DNA from: Ruminococcaceae bacterium R-25
GTDB lineage: Bacteria > Bacillota > Clostridia > Saccharofermentanales > Saccharofermentanaceae
Direction: 5' to 3'
DNA length: 64,000 bases
Assembly (NCBI GenBank): GCA_003149065.1
Contig: QGFZ01000001.1
Span: 1,612,001-1,676,000 of the forward strand
Of the stretch, positions 8,554 to 15,875 are shown piece by piece; position 1 is the first letter of the stretch; every line of letters starts with the position of its first letter. Position numbers and translations under genes: made by a program. The notes beneath the pieces were generated by a model, which ran no database searches, had not been told where the DNA came from, and was given only the letters and a program-made list of their open reading frames with translations.

Positions 8554-10254
8554 TTAAAGACTCTTATTAAGCCTTGTGCTTGATTGCAGCCTGTGCTGAG
8601 GCCCGCTATTTAGGGGAGTATCCGGTAAGAACACTACTTCGTGGTTTCTTTTTTGTCCTGTGCAGGACAGTCTCATTTGTGTTGTCTCATCAAAGATCAG
8701 GTGCCACTCCAAGTAATCTTCATATACGACTATTTTATCAACAAACGCCCTAATTATATCCTCCGGTATTCGTGTAAAGTCGTATTCTTTTTGTCCTTCA
8801 ATGACTTCTTTCATTGCATTAACACGAGCTTCTATACTATCTTCCATCGCCTGATACTTTGATATTTGTGCTATCTTCTCCTGCGCTTGAGCAATGAGTT
8901 TATCCAATTCTTCTCTTTTTCTGGCATAATCATCGCGGTCGATTTCTTCTGACAATCGAAGATCAAGCAGCTTATCAATCTTACTTTGTGCTTTATCTAT
9001 TTGCTGATTGAGTCTTTTAAGTTCTTTTTCTTCGCTGTTTTTCTTTCCTTCAACTATCCCGTTCGACTCAAACATAGCATTTGCTACACGCAGAATCGCT
9101 TTTTTATTGTTGAAGAATTGAGCAAATATTACCGATGCTTGAGCCTCCAGTTTCCATGCCTGAACAAATTGAGAACGGCAAACCCCATCCAAAGGCAGTC
9201 CTTTATTTATTCTTGTTTTTATAGATCCTGTATCTTTTTGAGAGGCACACTGATATGCATACTTTATATCTCCGGCTTTCGTCGTATGATACTTCACGCG
9301 ATTCAGCTTTCTTCCGCAACAACAAACAAGCTTTTCGCCCCAAACATCTGCATGTTCCTTCCGTCCTGTGACTTTGGATTTGTTGTTCGCTGGTTGAACA
9401 TTTTTCTCGATTCTTGCCTGCACCATAGCAAATTCGACTTCGGAAACTATTGGTTCATGGGTTCCTTTAACCCGTATCCGTTCTACTGCACCATGATTAT
9501 TTATCTTCTTTTGTTCAAGATAATCCGGTACATATTGCTTGCGATACTCAAGAATTCCGCAATAAAACGGATTCTTCAATATTCTTCCGATGTTAGAACA
9601 ATCCCAATGACTTAATCCTTTCGCCGTCTTTCTGCCTCTTTGTTCGAGCTCAAACTGTATTGCGCGCAAGCCTTTTCCGGAAAGATACAGATCATAAATC
9701 AATCTAACCGTCTCTGCTTGTTCTTTATTAATCACATATCCGCCATGATTGGGCAGCTTATCGTATCCAAGAATATTACCATTTCCATACGGAACGCCAT
9801 TCTTAAAAGAGATCATCTGACCGGCTTTAACACGTGTGGAGATCTTCTTGCTCTCATTCTGTGCAAGTGTTGCCATGAGTGTAAGCTTTATCTCTCCATC
9901 GGTATCATCAAACGTCCAGATGTTATCTTCTGTAAACCATACCTCTACGCCCATAGCTTTAAGCTTACGTGTTTCAAGAAGAGTATCGACAGTATTACGA
10001 GCAAATCGCGAGACCTCGCGCGTAATAATCAAATCGAAACACCCCTTTTTTGCATCTTCCATCATTCTGAGAAAGCTTGGTCTCTTGTTTACAGATGTTC
10101 CTGTAATGCCCTCATCGATGTATCGATCATAGAGTTCGAACTCGGGATGACGCTCCAAAAGCTCTGAATAGTACTGAACCTGATTCTCCAAGGCCGATAT
10201 CTGTTCTTCGTGTTCGGTCGAAACACGGGCATAAATTGCGACTTTTCTTCTCAT
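8554..10254 (-). CDS. Large serine recombinase (site-specific integrase of the element)
   Basis: The 566-aa protein has the resolvase domain at residues ~3-150 with the catalytic Ser in YARVSTEHEEQ (Ser12) and the conserved TREVSRFARNT and LAQNESKKIS segments. A Recombinase domain follows (GLRAIQFELEQRGRKTAKG to PFYCGILEYRKQY), then a zinc ribbon with Cys motifs (CCCGRKLNRV and YQCASQ) and a coiled coil (~390-470). It should integrate and excise the element by a 2-bp staggered exchange. The last 8 codons and stop lie beyond the attachment core, in DNA not belonging to the element. In an excised circle the frame would instead run into the right end and gain 48 residues. It starts 14 bases after the 126-aa gene. 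Confidence 0.95.
   Translation of the reverse strand: MRRKVAIYARVSTEHEEQISALENQVQYYSELLERHPEFELYDRYIDEGITGTSVNKRPSFLRMMEDAKKGCFDLIITREVSRFARNTVDTLLETRKLKAMGVEVWFTEDNIWTFDDTDGEIKLTLMATLAQNESKKISTRVKAGQMISFKNGVPYGNGNILGYDKLPNHGGYVINKEQAETVRLIYDLYLSGKGLRAIQFELEQRGRKTAKGLSHWDCSNIGRILKNPFYCGILEYRKQYVPDYLEQKKINNHGAVERIRVKGTHEPIVSEVEFAMVQARIEKNVQPANNKSKVTGRKEHADVWGEKLVCCCGRKLNRVKYHTTKAGDIKYAYQCASQKDTGSIKTRINKGLPLDGVCRSQFVQAWKLEAQASVIFAQFFNNKKAILRVANAMFESNGIVEGKKNSEEKELKRLNQQIDKAQSKIDKLLDLRLSEEIDRDDYARKREELDKLIAQAQEKIAQISKYQAMEDSIEARVNAMKEVIEGQKEYDFTRIPEDIIRAFVDKIVVYEDYLEWHLIFDETTQMRLSCTGQKRNHEVVFLPDTPLNSGPQHRLQSSTRLNKSL
8567..8596 (-). pseudogene. Stranded ppdK 3' end, copy 2
   Basis: In the ppdK frame the minus strand reads AQAAIKHKA-stop, a normal PPDK C-terminus. 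It is followed by a terminator and separated from the ppdK body by the 7.5 kb element. It was most likely carried in as the right end of the left segment, which restored ppdK before the second element inserted. Confidence 0.75.
8572..8596. other. Attachment-site copy 2 (attL of the mobilizable element)
   Basis: The 25 bp equal copy 1; the inner 15 bp (8582-8596) equal 16024-16038. The site lies inside the 3' end of the recombinase gene. Confidence 0.8.
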
Positions 10255-10267
10255 ATATACCCCCGTT

Positions 10268-10648
10268 TTAAACTACTTTATTAGTAGTCATACTATCACC
10301 GTATAAGAGATTTCGCCAGCGTTTTTCATTGTCGGACACAATCTCAAGGTATTCATCTTCTGTAAGCAAACCCTGTTCTTTGAACGATTTGAATAATGAA
10401 ACAGCCATGATAATGTTTGCTGCCTCTACAAACCTGTCCGGAAAAACTATTCTTATCTCATTGATGAGCAATACATCTGTAGTTTGGTTGTTTATATTTT
10501 TTAACCGCATCATCTCTGCAATGAGCTCTGAAATATAGTCTAAATCTTCCATCTTTTCTCGTTCGAAGACGCGGTCAGAAACATATATACCCCCGCCAGT
10601 TTCTTCAATAAGAATATTTTTAATATTATTTGCCTTAATTCTATCCAT
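10268..10648 (-). CDS. Hypothetical 126-aa protein of the element
   Basis: I do not recognise this protein. GGAGGAA precedes the ATG at 10648. It is acidic and helical, and the segment SLFKSFKEQGLLTEDEYLEIVSD resembles the short SHOCT-like or recombinase-associated motif L-x-x-G-L-I/L-T-E-x-E-Y/F. It lies between the relaxase (19 bases) and the recombinase (13 bases) and is surely co-transcribed. Position suggests a helper of excision or transfer, but nothing in the sequence proves it. Confidence 0.7.
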   Translation of the reverse strand: MDRIKANNIKNILIEETGGGIYVSDRVFEREKMEDLDYISELIAEMMRLKNINNQTTDVLLINEIRIVFPDRFVEAANIIMAVSLFKSFKEQGLLTEDEYLEIVSDNEKRWRNLLYGDSMTTNKVV

Positions 10649-10667
10649 ATAAAATTCCTCCTATGAT

Positions 10668-12032
10668 TTACATTGTCATTACCGGACCATGTCCGTCATG
10701 CCGTTGTTTCTTCTTTTTGTCATCGTGGGATGCCTTTTCACGTGCAATTTCATTCTCGTCACGGTCTTTATCTTGCGGTGATTCGGTCAAAGTTGAAGCA
10801 CCAGCCATAAGGTAAGCACCGCTGAGAGCAATGTCGTAAGAAGGCATGGAAGAAGCAGACGGTGATACAGTCTGTCCGAATAAACTTGCATTTCCATCTT
10901 GATCTTGGCCAGATCCGTAGCAGACTGCTCGCTCATTTTCCCAGCCTGTGAGGTCAGATCTGTCATCATTTTCTTCGATTGTTCTTCCAATTCCGTCTTC
11001 AGAGTCTTTGCTTCGCCTGTCAGTTCTTCCATCCAATACTGTTCGTGTTTGATATGAATATCCGTCATTTGATTTATAAAACTGCACGTCTGCTCTGCTG
11101 TGAGTGTTCTGTTCAGTAACATTCCAAGCCTGTCCATCGCTTTTAACTGCGCTTCCAACGTCTTGACGATGCTCTTCCAGTTCTCTTCCGAGATCATCAC
11201 GCACTTCGTCGGTTCTGCTGCCTGTATAAGATTCTTCTCTGCGTTGCCTATGAAGCTCGTTAATTCTTCGTCGTATTTCGAATTCATAATCCATCATCTC
11301 CTTTGTATATTTCTTGAGATGTAGTTTGTTATCTCTGCATTTTTTGCCGTCCGGGATAGTGTAAGTTATGTATTTCCTGGTATCAGACCACGTCACTTTA
11401 TATCCGCGCGACTCCATAAATCTGATGAAATCATTCCTTGTTTTGGCTTTTGTCATCGCTAGATTGATCGTAGCCATGAGGTTGATCTTCCAGCTTTCAC
11501 CCTTTGATGCCGCTCTGTATTCTCTTGTTCCCATCTTCCGGAGACCGTTTTCCGTCTTTCCGATTACTGAAAGTCCATATTTCATACAGAGTGCATCTGA
11601 TGCTGCACGTAGTTTTAGGATGTTATTCTTGTCCGAATGATATTTCTTTCCATCAATATGGCTGACGCTGTTAAGCACGATGTGCGAGTGTATATGGTCT
11701 CTGTCAACGTGTGTAGCAACGATCAGTTCATAACCCTTAAACTGTTCCTGAGCATACTCCCAGGCAATCCTATGGGCCTCTTCCGGCGTAACAAGCTCAT
11801 CCGGAGCAAACGACTGAAGGATGTGATAGTATTCACGACCGCCTGTTTTGCCAAATCTCTTCTTTGTTGCCATCATGTCCGAGTATGCCGATTCAGGCAA
11901 ACAGTCGATCCCTGACACGAGTTTATGTCCGTCATTCATTGTTTTTGCTTCCTGCATGCAGTAGTCGAGAACATTCTTGAGCGGTTTATGACCTTGTGTA
12001 CTTCCGTTGGAAAGAATACTTATCACTGCCAT
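10668..12032 (-). CDS. mobA: Relaxase/mobilization nuclease (MobA/VirD2-type)
   Basis: The start is the ATG at 12032, which overlaps the mobC stop as TGATG, with GGAAGG upstream; a GTG at 12041 is less likely. The 454-aa protein carries the relaxase signature with metal-binding histidines in HVDRDHIHSHIVLN (residues ~105-118) and tyrosines near the start (LDYC, REYYH). It should nick oriT and pilot the strand in conjugative transfer. Residues beyond ~265 are hydrophilic and low in order (Asp/Ser/Arg-rich), and this stretch encodes a second protein in another frame. Confidence 0.92.
   Translation of the reverse strand: MAVISILSNGSTQGHKPLKNVLDYCMQEAKTMNDGHKLVSGIDCLPESAYSDMMATKKRFGKTGGREYYHILQSFAPDELVTPEEAHRIAWEYAQEQFKGYELIVATHVDRDHIHSHIVLNSVSHIDGKKYHSDKNNILKLRAASDALCMKYGLSVIGKTENGLRKMGTREYRAASKGESWKINLMATINLAMTKAKTRNDFIRFMESRGYKVTWSDTRKYITYTIPDGKKCRDNKLHLKKYTKEMMDYEFEIRRRINELHRQRREESYTGSRTDEVRDDLGRELEEHRQDVGSAVKSDGQAWNVTEQNTHSRADVQFYKSNDGYSYQTRTVLDGRTDRRSKDSEDGIGRTIEENDDRSDLTGWENERAVCYGSGQDQDGNASLFGQTVSPSASSMPSYDIALSGAYLMAGASTLTESPQDKDRDENEIAREKASHDDKKKKQRHDGHGPVMTM
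10787..11287 (-). CDS. Overprinted MobB-like membrane protein inside mobA
   Basis: A 166-aa frame lies wholly inside mobA, in another phase. AAGGAG sits 9 bases before its ATG at 11287, a better signal than many genes in the window. The protein is a long helical or coiled-coil chain (TGEAKTLKTELEEQSKKMM) ending in one membrane segment (LLLPCLLTTLLSAVLTLWLV). ColE1-type plasmids have a comparable layout, with mobB overlapping mobA and a C-terminal membrane anchor that stabilises the relaxosome. I infer the same role; sequence homology to MobB is not shown. Confidence 0.7.
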   Translation of the reverse strand: MNSKYDEELTSFIGNAEKNLIQAAEPTKCVMISEENWKSIVKTLEAQLKAMDRLGMLLNRTLTAEQTCSFINQMTDIHIKHEQYWMEELTGEAKTLKTELEEQSKKMMTDLTSQAGKMSEQSATDLAKIKMEMQVYSDRLYHRLLLPCLLTTLLSAVLTLWLVLQL

Positions 12033-12358
12033 CAGCGCCACCTTCCACGTTCGAGAATCTCATTCAGTTTCCCTGTAACCTTTGCATATTCGTTTTTGAC
12101 TTCATCGAGACCGACTACATTTACCGCCCCGCTGTTTGCAATTCTTGTGAGCTGATTGAGGTTGTTGCCAACATATTTCTGCTGCCGTATCACTTCATCG
12201 ATACCTTCAATGACGAATATCTGTTTCTCAAGACAACACTTAGTCACATAATCAGTAACAGTCAAATAGGATGACAAAGCCTTTTTCCTTATAAGTTCAA
12301 AGTCATTTTCTGATAAACGAATATGAAGATTTTTGGTCTTATTTTTCTCTTTTGTCAT
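12032..12358 (-). CDS. mobC: MobC-like relaxosome accessory protein
   Basis: The 108-aa basic protein starts MTKEKNKTKNLHIRLSENDF and contains NNLNQLTRIANSG, the typical MobC (bacterial mobilization protein) core. AGGAGGTG precedes the ATG at 12358. The N-terminal RLSENDFELIRKKA looks like a ribbon-helix-helix DNA-binding fold. MobC proteins bind oriT and help the relaxase open the strands. The stop overlaps the mobA start (TGATG). Confidence 0.9.
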   Translation of the reverse strand: MTKEKNKTKNLHIRLSENDFELIRKKALSSYLTVTDYVTKCCLEKQIFVIEGIDEVIRQQKYVGNNLNQLTRIANSGAVNVVGLDEVKNEYAKVTGKLNEILERGRWR

Positions 12359-12384
12359 TGTGAATCACCTCCTGTAAATAAAAG

Positions 12385-12475
12385 TGGGTTCGGGCTTCTG
12401 CCCGATAAGTTGCGTCCTTGTGTACACGGACGCGATGCTTGCCTTAAACCAAAAGAATGAACGTCCATTCTTTTA
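12385..12475. other. Putative origin of transfer (oriT)
   Basis: Directly upstream of mobC lie three inverted repeats: gggc-ttct-gccc (~12392-12403), cgtcc...cggacg (12413-12432) and aaaagaatg...cattctttt (12450-12474). Between the first two is ataagttgcgtccttg (12405-12420), which resembles the nic region of MobQ-type oriTs (taagtgcgccctta). Position, hairpins and nic-like word together support oriT; the cleavage site is inferred. Confidence 0.6.
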
Positions 12476-13177
12476 GTTCGTAGCAAAATAAAAGTCATCT
12501 TGAATAGAAAAGACAGATAATAAAAAAACACCAACACGTCGAAACTCATCTTCCGGACATAGTTGTCCTCAATGGAAGAATGAAGTCTCAAACTAGTTGG
12601 TGCCTTTTGCTTGTCATGGATCCTGGCATCAAAATGCCTGAACATTATATATCCGTCCGCAAAATGGTCACTTTATTACTGTCATCTTCTGAATACAAGA
12701 TGCAGTTAAGCGATGTACGTGAACACAGATATATCACGCTAAGACGTCTTTGTCAAGAACTTATGTTTGTTTTTATTGAATGTGTCCCATTAATTTGTTA
12801 AGATTGTTTCTGGCACATCAATATGCAACAGCCAATGTCAATATTCTGGGAAAACATTATTATGTTGGGTTGAAAAACAAAAAAGGTTATCGCATAACCT
12901 ACAACTAATTTCATAACCGGAAGTAAGACGATCACTGATAAGTATTCATACTATATATGAGAATCTTATATTAGTTTCTGATAATTGCTTATATTATTTA
13001 TAGTACTCTACTATAGTTAACTACTATCTTTTCAACTTAATAAATTCAAGTGTTATAAGTTCAATGTAATGCACGGTTCACCAGTGAACCGTGCCATGGT
13101 TCATCATTTCAAAAACGATTCGGAAGAATTGCAATTTTGATTAACAAATCGCAGGATTGCAATCATTTATTCCCGTC
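12476..13177. other. A+T-rich intergenic region of the element
   Basis: The 700 bases between the oriT region and the HEPN-like gene hold no convincing gene. They contain a minus-strand hairpin followed by TTTTTTG (about 12872-12900, stem aggttat/ataacct), a likely terminator, and a 24-bp palindrome at 13071-13094 with 11-bp arms (gcacggttcac/gtgaaccgtgc). Confidence 0.55.
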
Positions 13178-13975
13178 TTATGCAAAACACTTTTCAGCAT
13201 TATTAGCGTAAACATCCCACCAACTGTTTTTGCCATGATTTTGATACACAATTATATTAGACTTTTTTAGAAAATCTAAGGCTCTATCAATAACATATTG
13301 TGATTCCTTGAACATGGAAATCAAATCTTTTCGGCGAAGACGATTGTTTTCCAGAAGTGCCTGAAACACCTCACGATGATAGTCTTTTTCCTGTTCCTGT
13401 GGACCGTCGGTAATGATTTTTGCCCAACGAAGAAGCGTGCTTTTTCTTAAAACCATACGCGCTTTGACTTGAAAATCCTTTCCCTTGTCACAGCCGTTTT
13501 CCATAACAAAAATAATATCCTGATTTTCGTTGTCCTCAAACATTGTTATTCTTCCATGAGCCAGAGCACACCGGATATGGTGAAACAAGCTTATATATTC
13601 ATTGCTTTCGCAATTAAGAAAAGCCACTCTTTCTGTCTTTCTATGCTCATAAAAACTTTCTTCTAATTCTGCTTTATGAAACGATTCGGGCAACTCAGAT
13701 ATCTGCGATGCGACACGAAAATAATGATTATTTTCACCAAACAAATCTCCTTTTAGTTTATCTTTTAGATATCTGTTAGTTTTCCATGGTTTGTCATTCC
13801 ACCCGTAAAACTGTAACGTACGCCCTTGCGTTGCGTATTTGGGGCATGGTGAATAAAATACATAAAAGAGGATGATTTGAAAAAATTCCTCGTCAAAAGC
13901 AAAATTCGAGATATTTGTGTCAAGCCACGCAGGCTGCTTCTGCGTTAGAACCAAATCTTCTTGTGATTTTCTCAT
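13178..13975 (-). CDS. HEPN-like protein with C-terminal winged helix
   Basis: The 265-aa soluble protein has the segment YISLFHHIRCALAHGRITMF (residues ~128-147), which fits the R-x4-H motif of HEPN domains, often RNases of defence or toxin systems. The C-terminal ~65 residues (REVFQALLENNRLRRKDL to WWDVY) look like a winged helix-turn-helix. The start at 13975 has no clear Shine-Dalgarno and lies just after a terminator stem. Possible roles are element-borne defence, toxin or regulator; none is proven. Confidence 0.55.
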   Translation of the reverse strand: MRKSQEDLVLTQKQPAWLDTNISNFAFDEEFFQIILFYVFYSPCPKYATQGRTLQFYGWNDKPWKTNRYLKDKLKGDLFGENNHYFRVASQISELPESFHKAELEESFYEHRKTERVAFLNCESNEYISLFHHIRCALAHGRITMFEDNENQDIIFVMENGCDKGKDFQVKARMVLRKSTLLRWAKIITDGPQEQEKDYHREVFQALLENNRLRRKDLISMFKESQYVIDRALDFLKKSNIIVYQNHGKNSWWDVYANNAEKCFA

Positions 13976-13989
13976 AATAACAATAATAA

Positions 13990-14025
13990 AAGCGGAGAAA
14001 CCGGATTTGTTTGGTTCCTCCGCAT
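13990..14025 (-). terminator. Intrinsic terminator
   Basis: The minus strand has stem gcggaggaacc/ggtttctccgc with a short loop followed by TTTTATTATTG, directly after the stop at 14032. Confidence 0.75.
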
Positions 14026-14031
14026 ATGGGT

Positions 14032-14844
14032 TTACATTTTAGATAGTATTTCTTCTCTCTTTTTTGTAAACTCTTCCTCGTTAATCAACCCGGACTCTTT
14101 CATTGCCAACAGTTCTTTTAATTTATCAGATGTTGAAGCAGGTACATTGGCATTAGTCTGAGCAACTACACGAGAACTTTTTTCTTTTTCTTTGATTTCA
14201 TTAATGCGTTTCATAGCTGCCGAAACAACTTCTTCTGCATTATGAACAAAATGGATTTTAATTACACCAGAAGCAGAACATACGCCCAGAGTCACACCAG
14301 TACGAAGCTTGTCCATCAAACCGGAAATCGTTGTCAAATTATCAACTTTTTCTATTGGCATTTCCAATGTCTTCATAAACAGAAAGCTATTATATGATCC
14401 ATATATTTTTGTCTCAGAAATTGTAAGTGCTGTATTCTTACATTGACGTTTGTGAATAGCATCAATATAAAAAGGTGCTCCAAGAAGAACAAGGAACATA
14501 CCAGATACCCATACAATATTTCCGACATATGGTACAGTATGATCGTACTCGATGTACGAAGCATACACATATTTATGAGTGTATTCACTGACCAAAACAG
14601 CACTATCATACTCATAGAGGTCAACGCCAAACCAATTAATATACGTAAAATCAGAATCAGGATAGTGTTCACCATAAATATTTGTTCCACCTTTTATATG
14701 GTGAGCAATACCGGAGCTGGAAATCAATCCAATAATTAAAACTGCTGCTACTATAACAAGATAAACAATCTTGATTATCTTTCTTTTTTTGTTTGAGACC
14801 TTTTTTATATCTGCTTTTGCCAAAACATGTTCCTGAGTTTCCAT
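14032..14844 (-). CDS. Membrane protein with PH-like region and C-terminal SHOCT motif
   Basis: GAGGAG precedes the ATG at 14844. The 270-aa protein has membrane segments at ~24-44 (IVYLVIVAAVLIIGLISSSG) and ~108-127 (IVWVSGMFLVLLGAPFYIDA). A region of ~140-215 resembles a bacterial PH-like fold (ISETKIYGSYNSFLFMKTLEMPIEKVDNL). It ends with a SHOCT motif (LKELLAMKESGLINEEEFTKKREEIL). SHOCT segments usually mediate oligomerisation. It is in one unit with the 208-aa gene 40 bases upstream. Function unknown. Confidence 0.65.
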   Translation of the reverse strand: METQEHVLAKADIKKVSNKKRKIIKIVYLVIVAAVLIIGLISSSGIAHHIKGGTNIYGEHYPDSDFTYINWFGVDLYEYDSAVLVSEYTHKYVYASYIEYDHTVPYVGNIVWVSGMFLVLLGAPFYIDAIHKRQCKNTALTISETKIYGSYNSFLFMKTLEMPIEKVDNLTTISGLMDKLRTGVTLGVCSASGVIKIHFVHNAEEVVSAAMKRINEIKEKEKSSRVVAQTNANVPASTSDKLKELLAMKESGLINEEEFTKKREEILSKM

Positions 14845-14884
14845 TGTACATTCTCCTCATTACTTCATAATCAGTATTAAGCTA

Positions 14885-15511
14885 TTATTTCTTCCTATAT
14901 GTTACAACCAGACCATCATCCGGGTGATATGTCCAAGAAACAACGTATTTACCGTTTTCCTCGCTTTGACGTCCCATCAAGGCATTCGTTCTCAGCATAC
15001 GCGAATAGACGCTATCCGGAAAGCCTAATTCTTTATTTGCATATTGTATTGCCTCTATTGCGTTATCCTGATACACGTTTAACAACGCATCTTTAACAAT
15101 ATCTTCGTATTCACCACCCGTCCCAATCTCAGACATATAGTCCGGATTTGTATCAATAGTAAAGTATCCTTTGCCAGTAGTAACCGTACCGCTACCAATT
15201 TCTACACACTCTTTCTTTACTTTGTCAAATTCAGATGGAATCAATACAATAACTAGCACAATAGCTATTACGGCAACAAATCCAACAATTCCAATAATTA
15301 TTCCTAATTTCTTTTTTGATACTTTTTTCTTTGTAGCTACCACATCAGCGCCAGTAGAGATCGTGTCTGTCGATGATTTATCTGTTAATGAGGGCTCTGC
15401 ATTTGGAAGTTTTTCCTCGGAACTCTCTTGATTTGTTTTAATCTCCTCGGTCGTAGCGGATTCTTCCTGTGATTTTAGTTCTTCTTGTTCATTTATCTTC
15501 TTTTCTTCCAT
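14885..15511 (-). CDS. Single-pass membrane protein, unknown function
   Basis: AAGGAGGG precedes the ATG at 15511. The 208-aa protein has an acidic, disordered first ~60 residues (Glu/Ser/Thr), a Lys-rich stretch (TKKKVSKKKLG), one membrane segment (IIIGIVGFVAVIAIVLVIVL, ~72-91) and an extracellular domain of ~115 residues ending WTYHPDDGLVVTYRKK. I do not recognise the domain. Its start is 35 bases after the terminator of a structured leader RNA, so its expression may be controlled by attenuation. Confidence 0.65.
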   Translation of the reverse strand: MEEKKINEQEELKSQEESATTEEIKTNQESSEEKLPNAEPSLTDKSSTDTISTGADVVATKKKVSKKKLGIIIGIVGFVAVIAIVLVIVLIPSEFDKVKKECVEIGSGTVTTGKGYFTIDTNPDYMSEIGTGGEYEDIVKDALLNVYQDNAIEAIQYANKELGFPDSVYSRMLRTNALMGRQSEENGKYVVSWTYHPDDGLVVTYRKK

Positions 15512-15546
15512 GTGGCTACCCTCCTTGATATTTCAATTACTCACAT

Positions 15547-15577
15547 AAAAAAAGTGCGGCAACCGAAGCTACCGCAC
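15547..15577 (-). terminator. Intrinsic terminator with UUCG tetraloop
   Basis: The minus-strand stem gtgcggtagc/gttgccgcac with loop TTCG is followed by TTTTTTT. It ends the structured RNA and lies 35 bases before the start codon at 15511. Confidence 0.92.
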
Positions 15578-15691
15578 CGAAAATCGTCAGCCTCGATTGT
15601 TGCGACACAATTTCATCCTGTAACGAATGAGAGACTGACGTTTTTGCCAAACGCCAATTTCGTTACAGGAGATATATTTAATTGTGTCGCA
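15547..15691 (-). ncRNA. Structured RNA of ~145 nt (candidate leader/attenuator or small RNA)
   Basis: On the minus strand a perfect TATAAT (15697-15702) places the RNA start at about 15690. Stems: P1 12 bp perfect (15680-15691 with 15601-15612), P2 12 bp perfect (15659-15670 with 15616-15627), P3 7 bp with one G-U (15649-15655 with 15637-15643). Bases 15631-15640 can pair with 15585-15594 (10 bp, one G-U), giving a pseudoknot from the P2 loop to the 3' flank. A UUCG-capped 10-bp terminator stem and seven T end it. I match it to no RNA family I know. Confidence 0.7.
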
Positions 15692-15842
15692 CCCTCATTA
15701 TAACTTTATAGGCATGGCTATTCCTATATGGAATTGTTAACGAGTAATGAAATTTTCTTTCTCACCTTTCCTTAGCCTGGGTGTTATCTAATCTGTTACC
15801 TCTCAGTTTTATCATTCGTCCCTAATAGATAAATTGAAACAA

Positions 15843-15875
15843 ATATGCCCGAAGCACTAAAGCTCCGGGCATATC
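15843..15875 (-). terminator. Terminator at the right end of the element (now serves ppdK)
   Basis: The minus strand has a 13-bp stem (atatgcccggagc/gcttcgggcatat, with G-U pairs) and TTTGTTT. It is right after the stop of the recombinase-tail frame (15876). In the integrated state it would end ppdK transcription. Confidence 0.8.

Larger units (their letters stand above)
4304..8596. mobile_element. Left accessory segment between att copies 1 and 2 (decayed or relaxase-less element)
   Basis: The 4.3 kb between identical 25-bp att copies hold a recombinase tail, a 90-aa orphan, a SUKH immunity gene, a GH3 glycosidase, a 76-aa orphan and a short low-complexity protein. The right end supplies another ppdK end (IKHKA-stop) and terminator, the arrangement expected for an element that inserts in ppdK and restores it. 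No relaxase or full recombinase is present, so it is probably immobile alone or mobilised in cis by its neighbour. Confidence 0.6.

Noticed and set aside
12355-12645. A 96-codon minus-strand frame over the oriT region
   Set aside because: It covers hairpins and the mobC ribosome binding site and has no protein-like pattern.
14373-14690. A 105-codon hydrophobic minus-strand frame inside the PH/SHOCT protein gene
   Set aside because: Out-of-frame reading of membrane-segment codons; no ribosome binding site.
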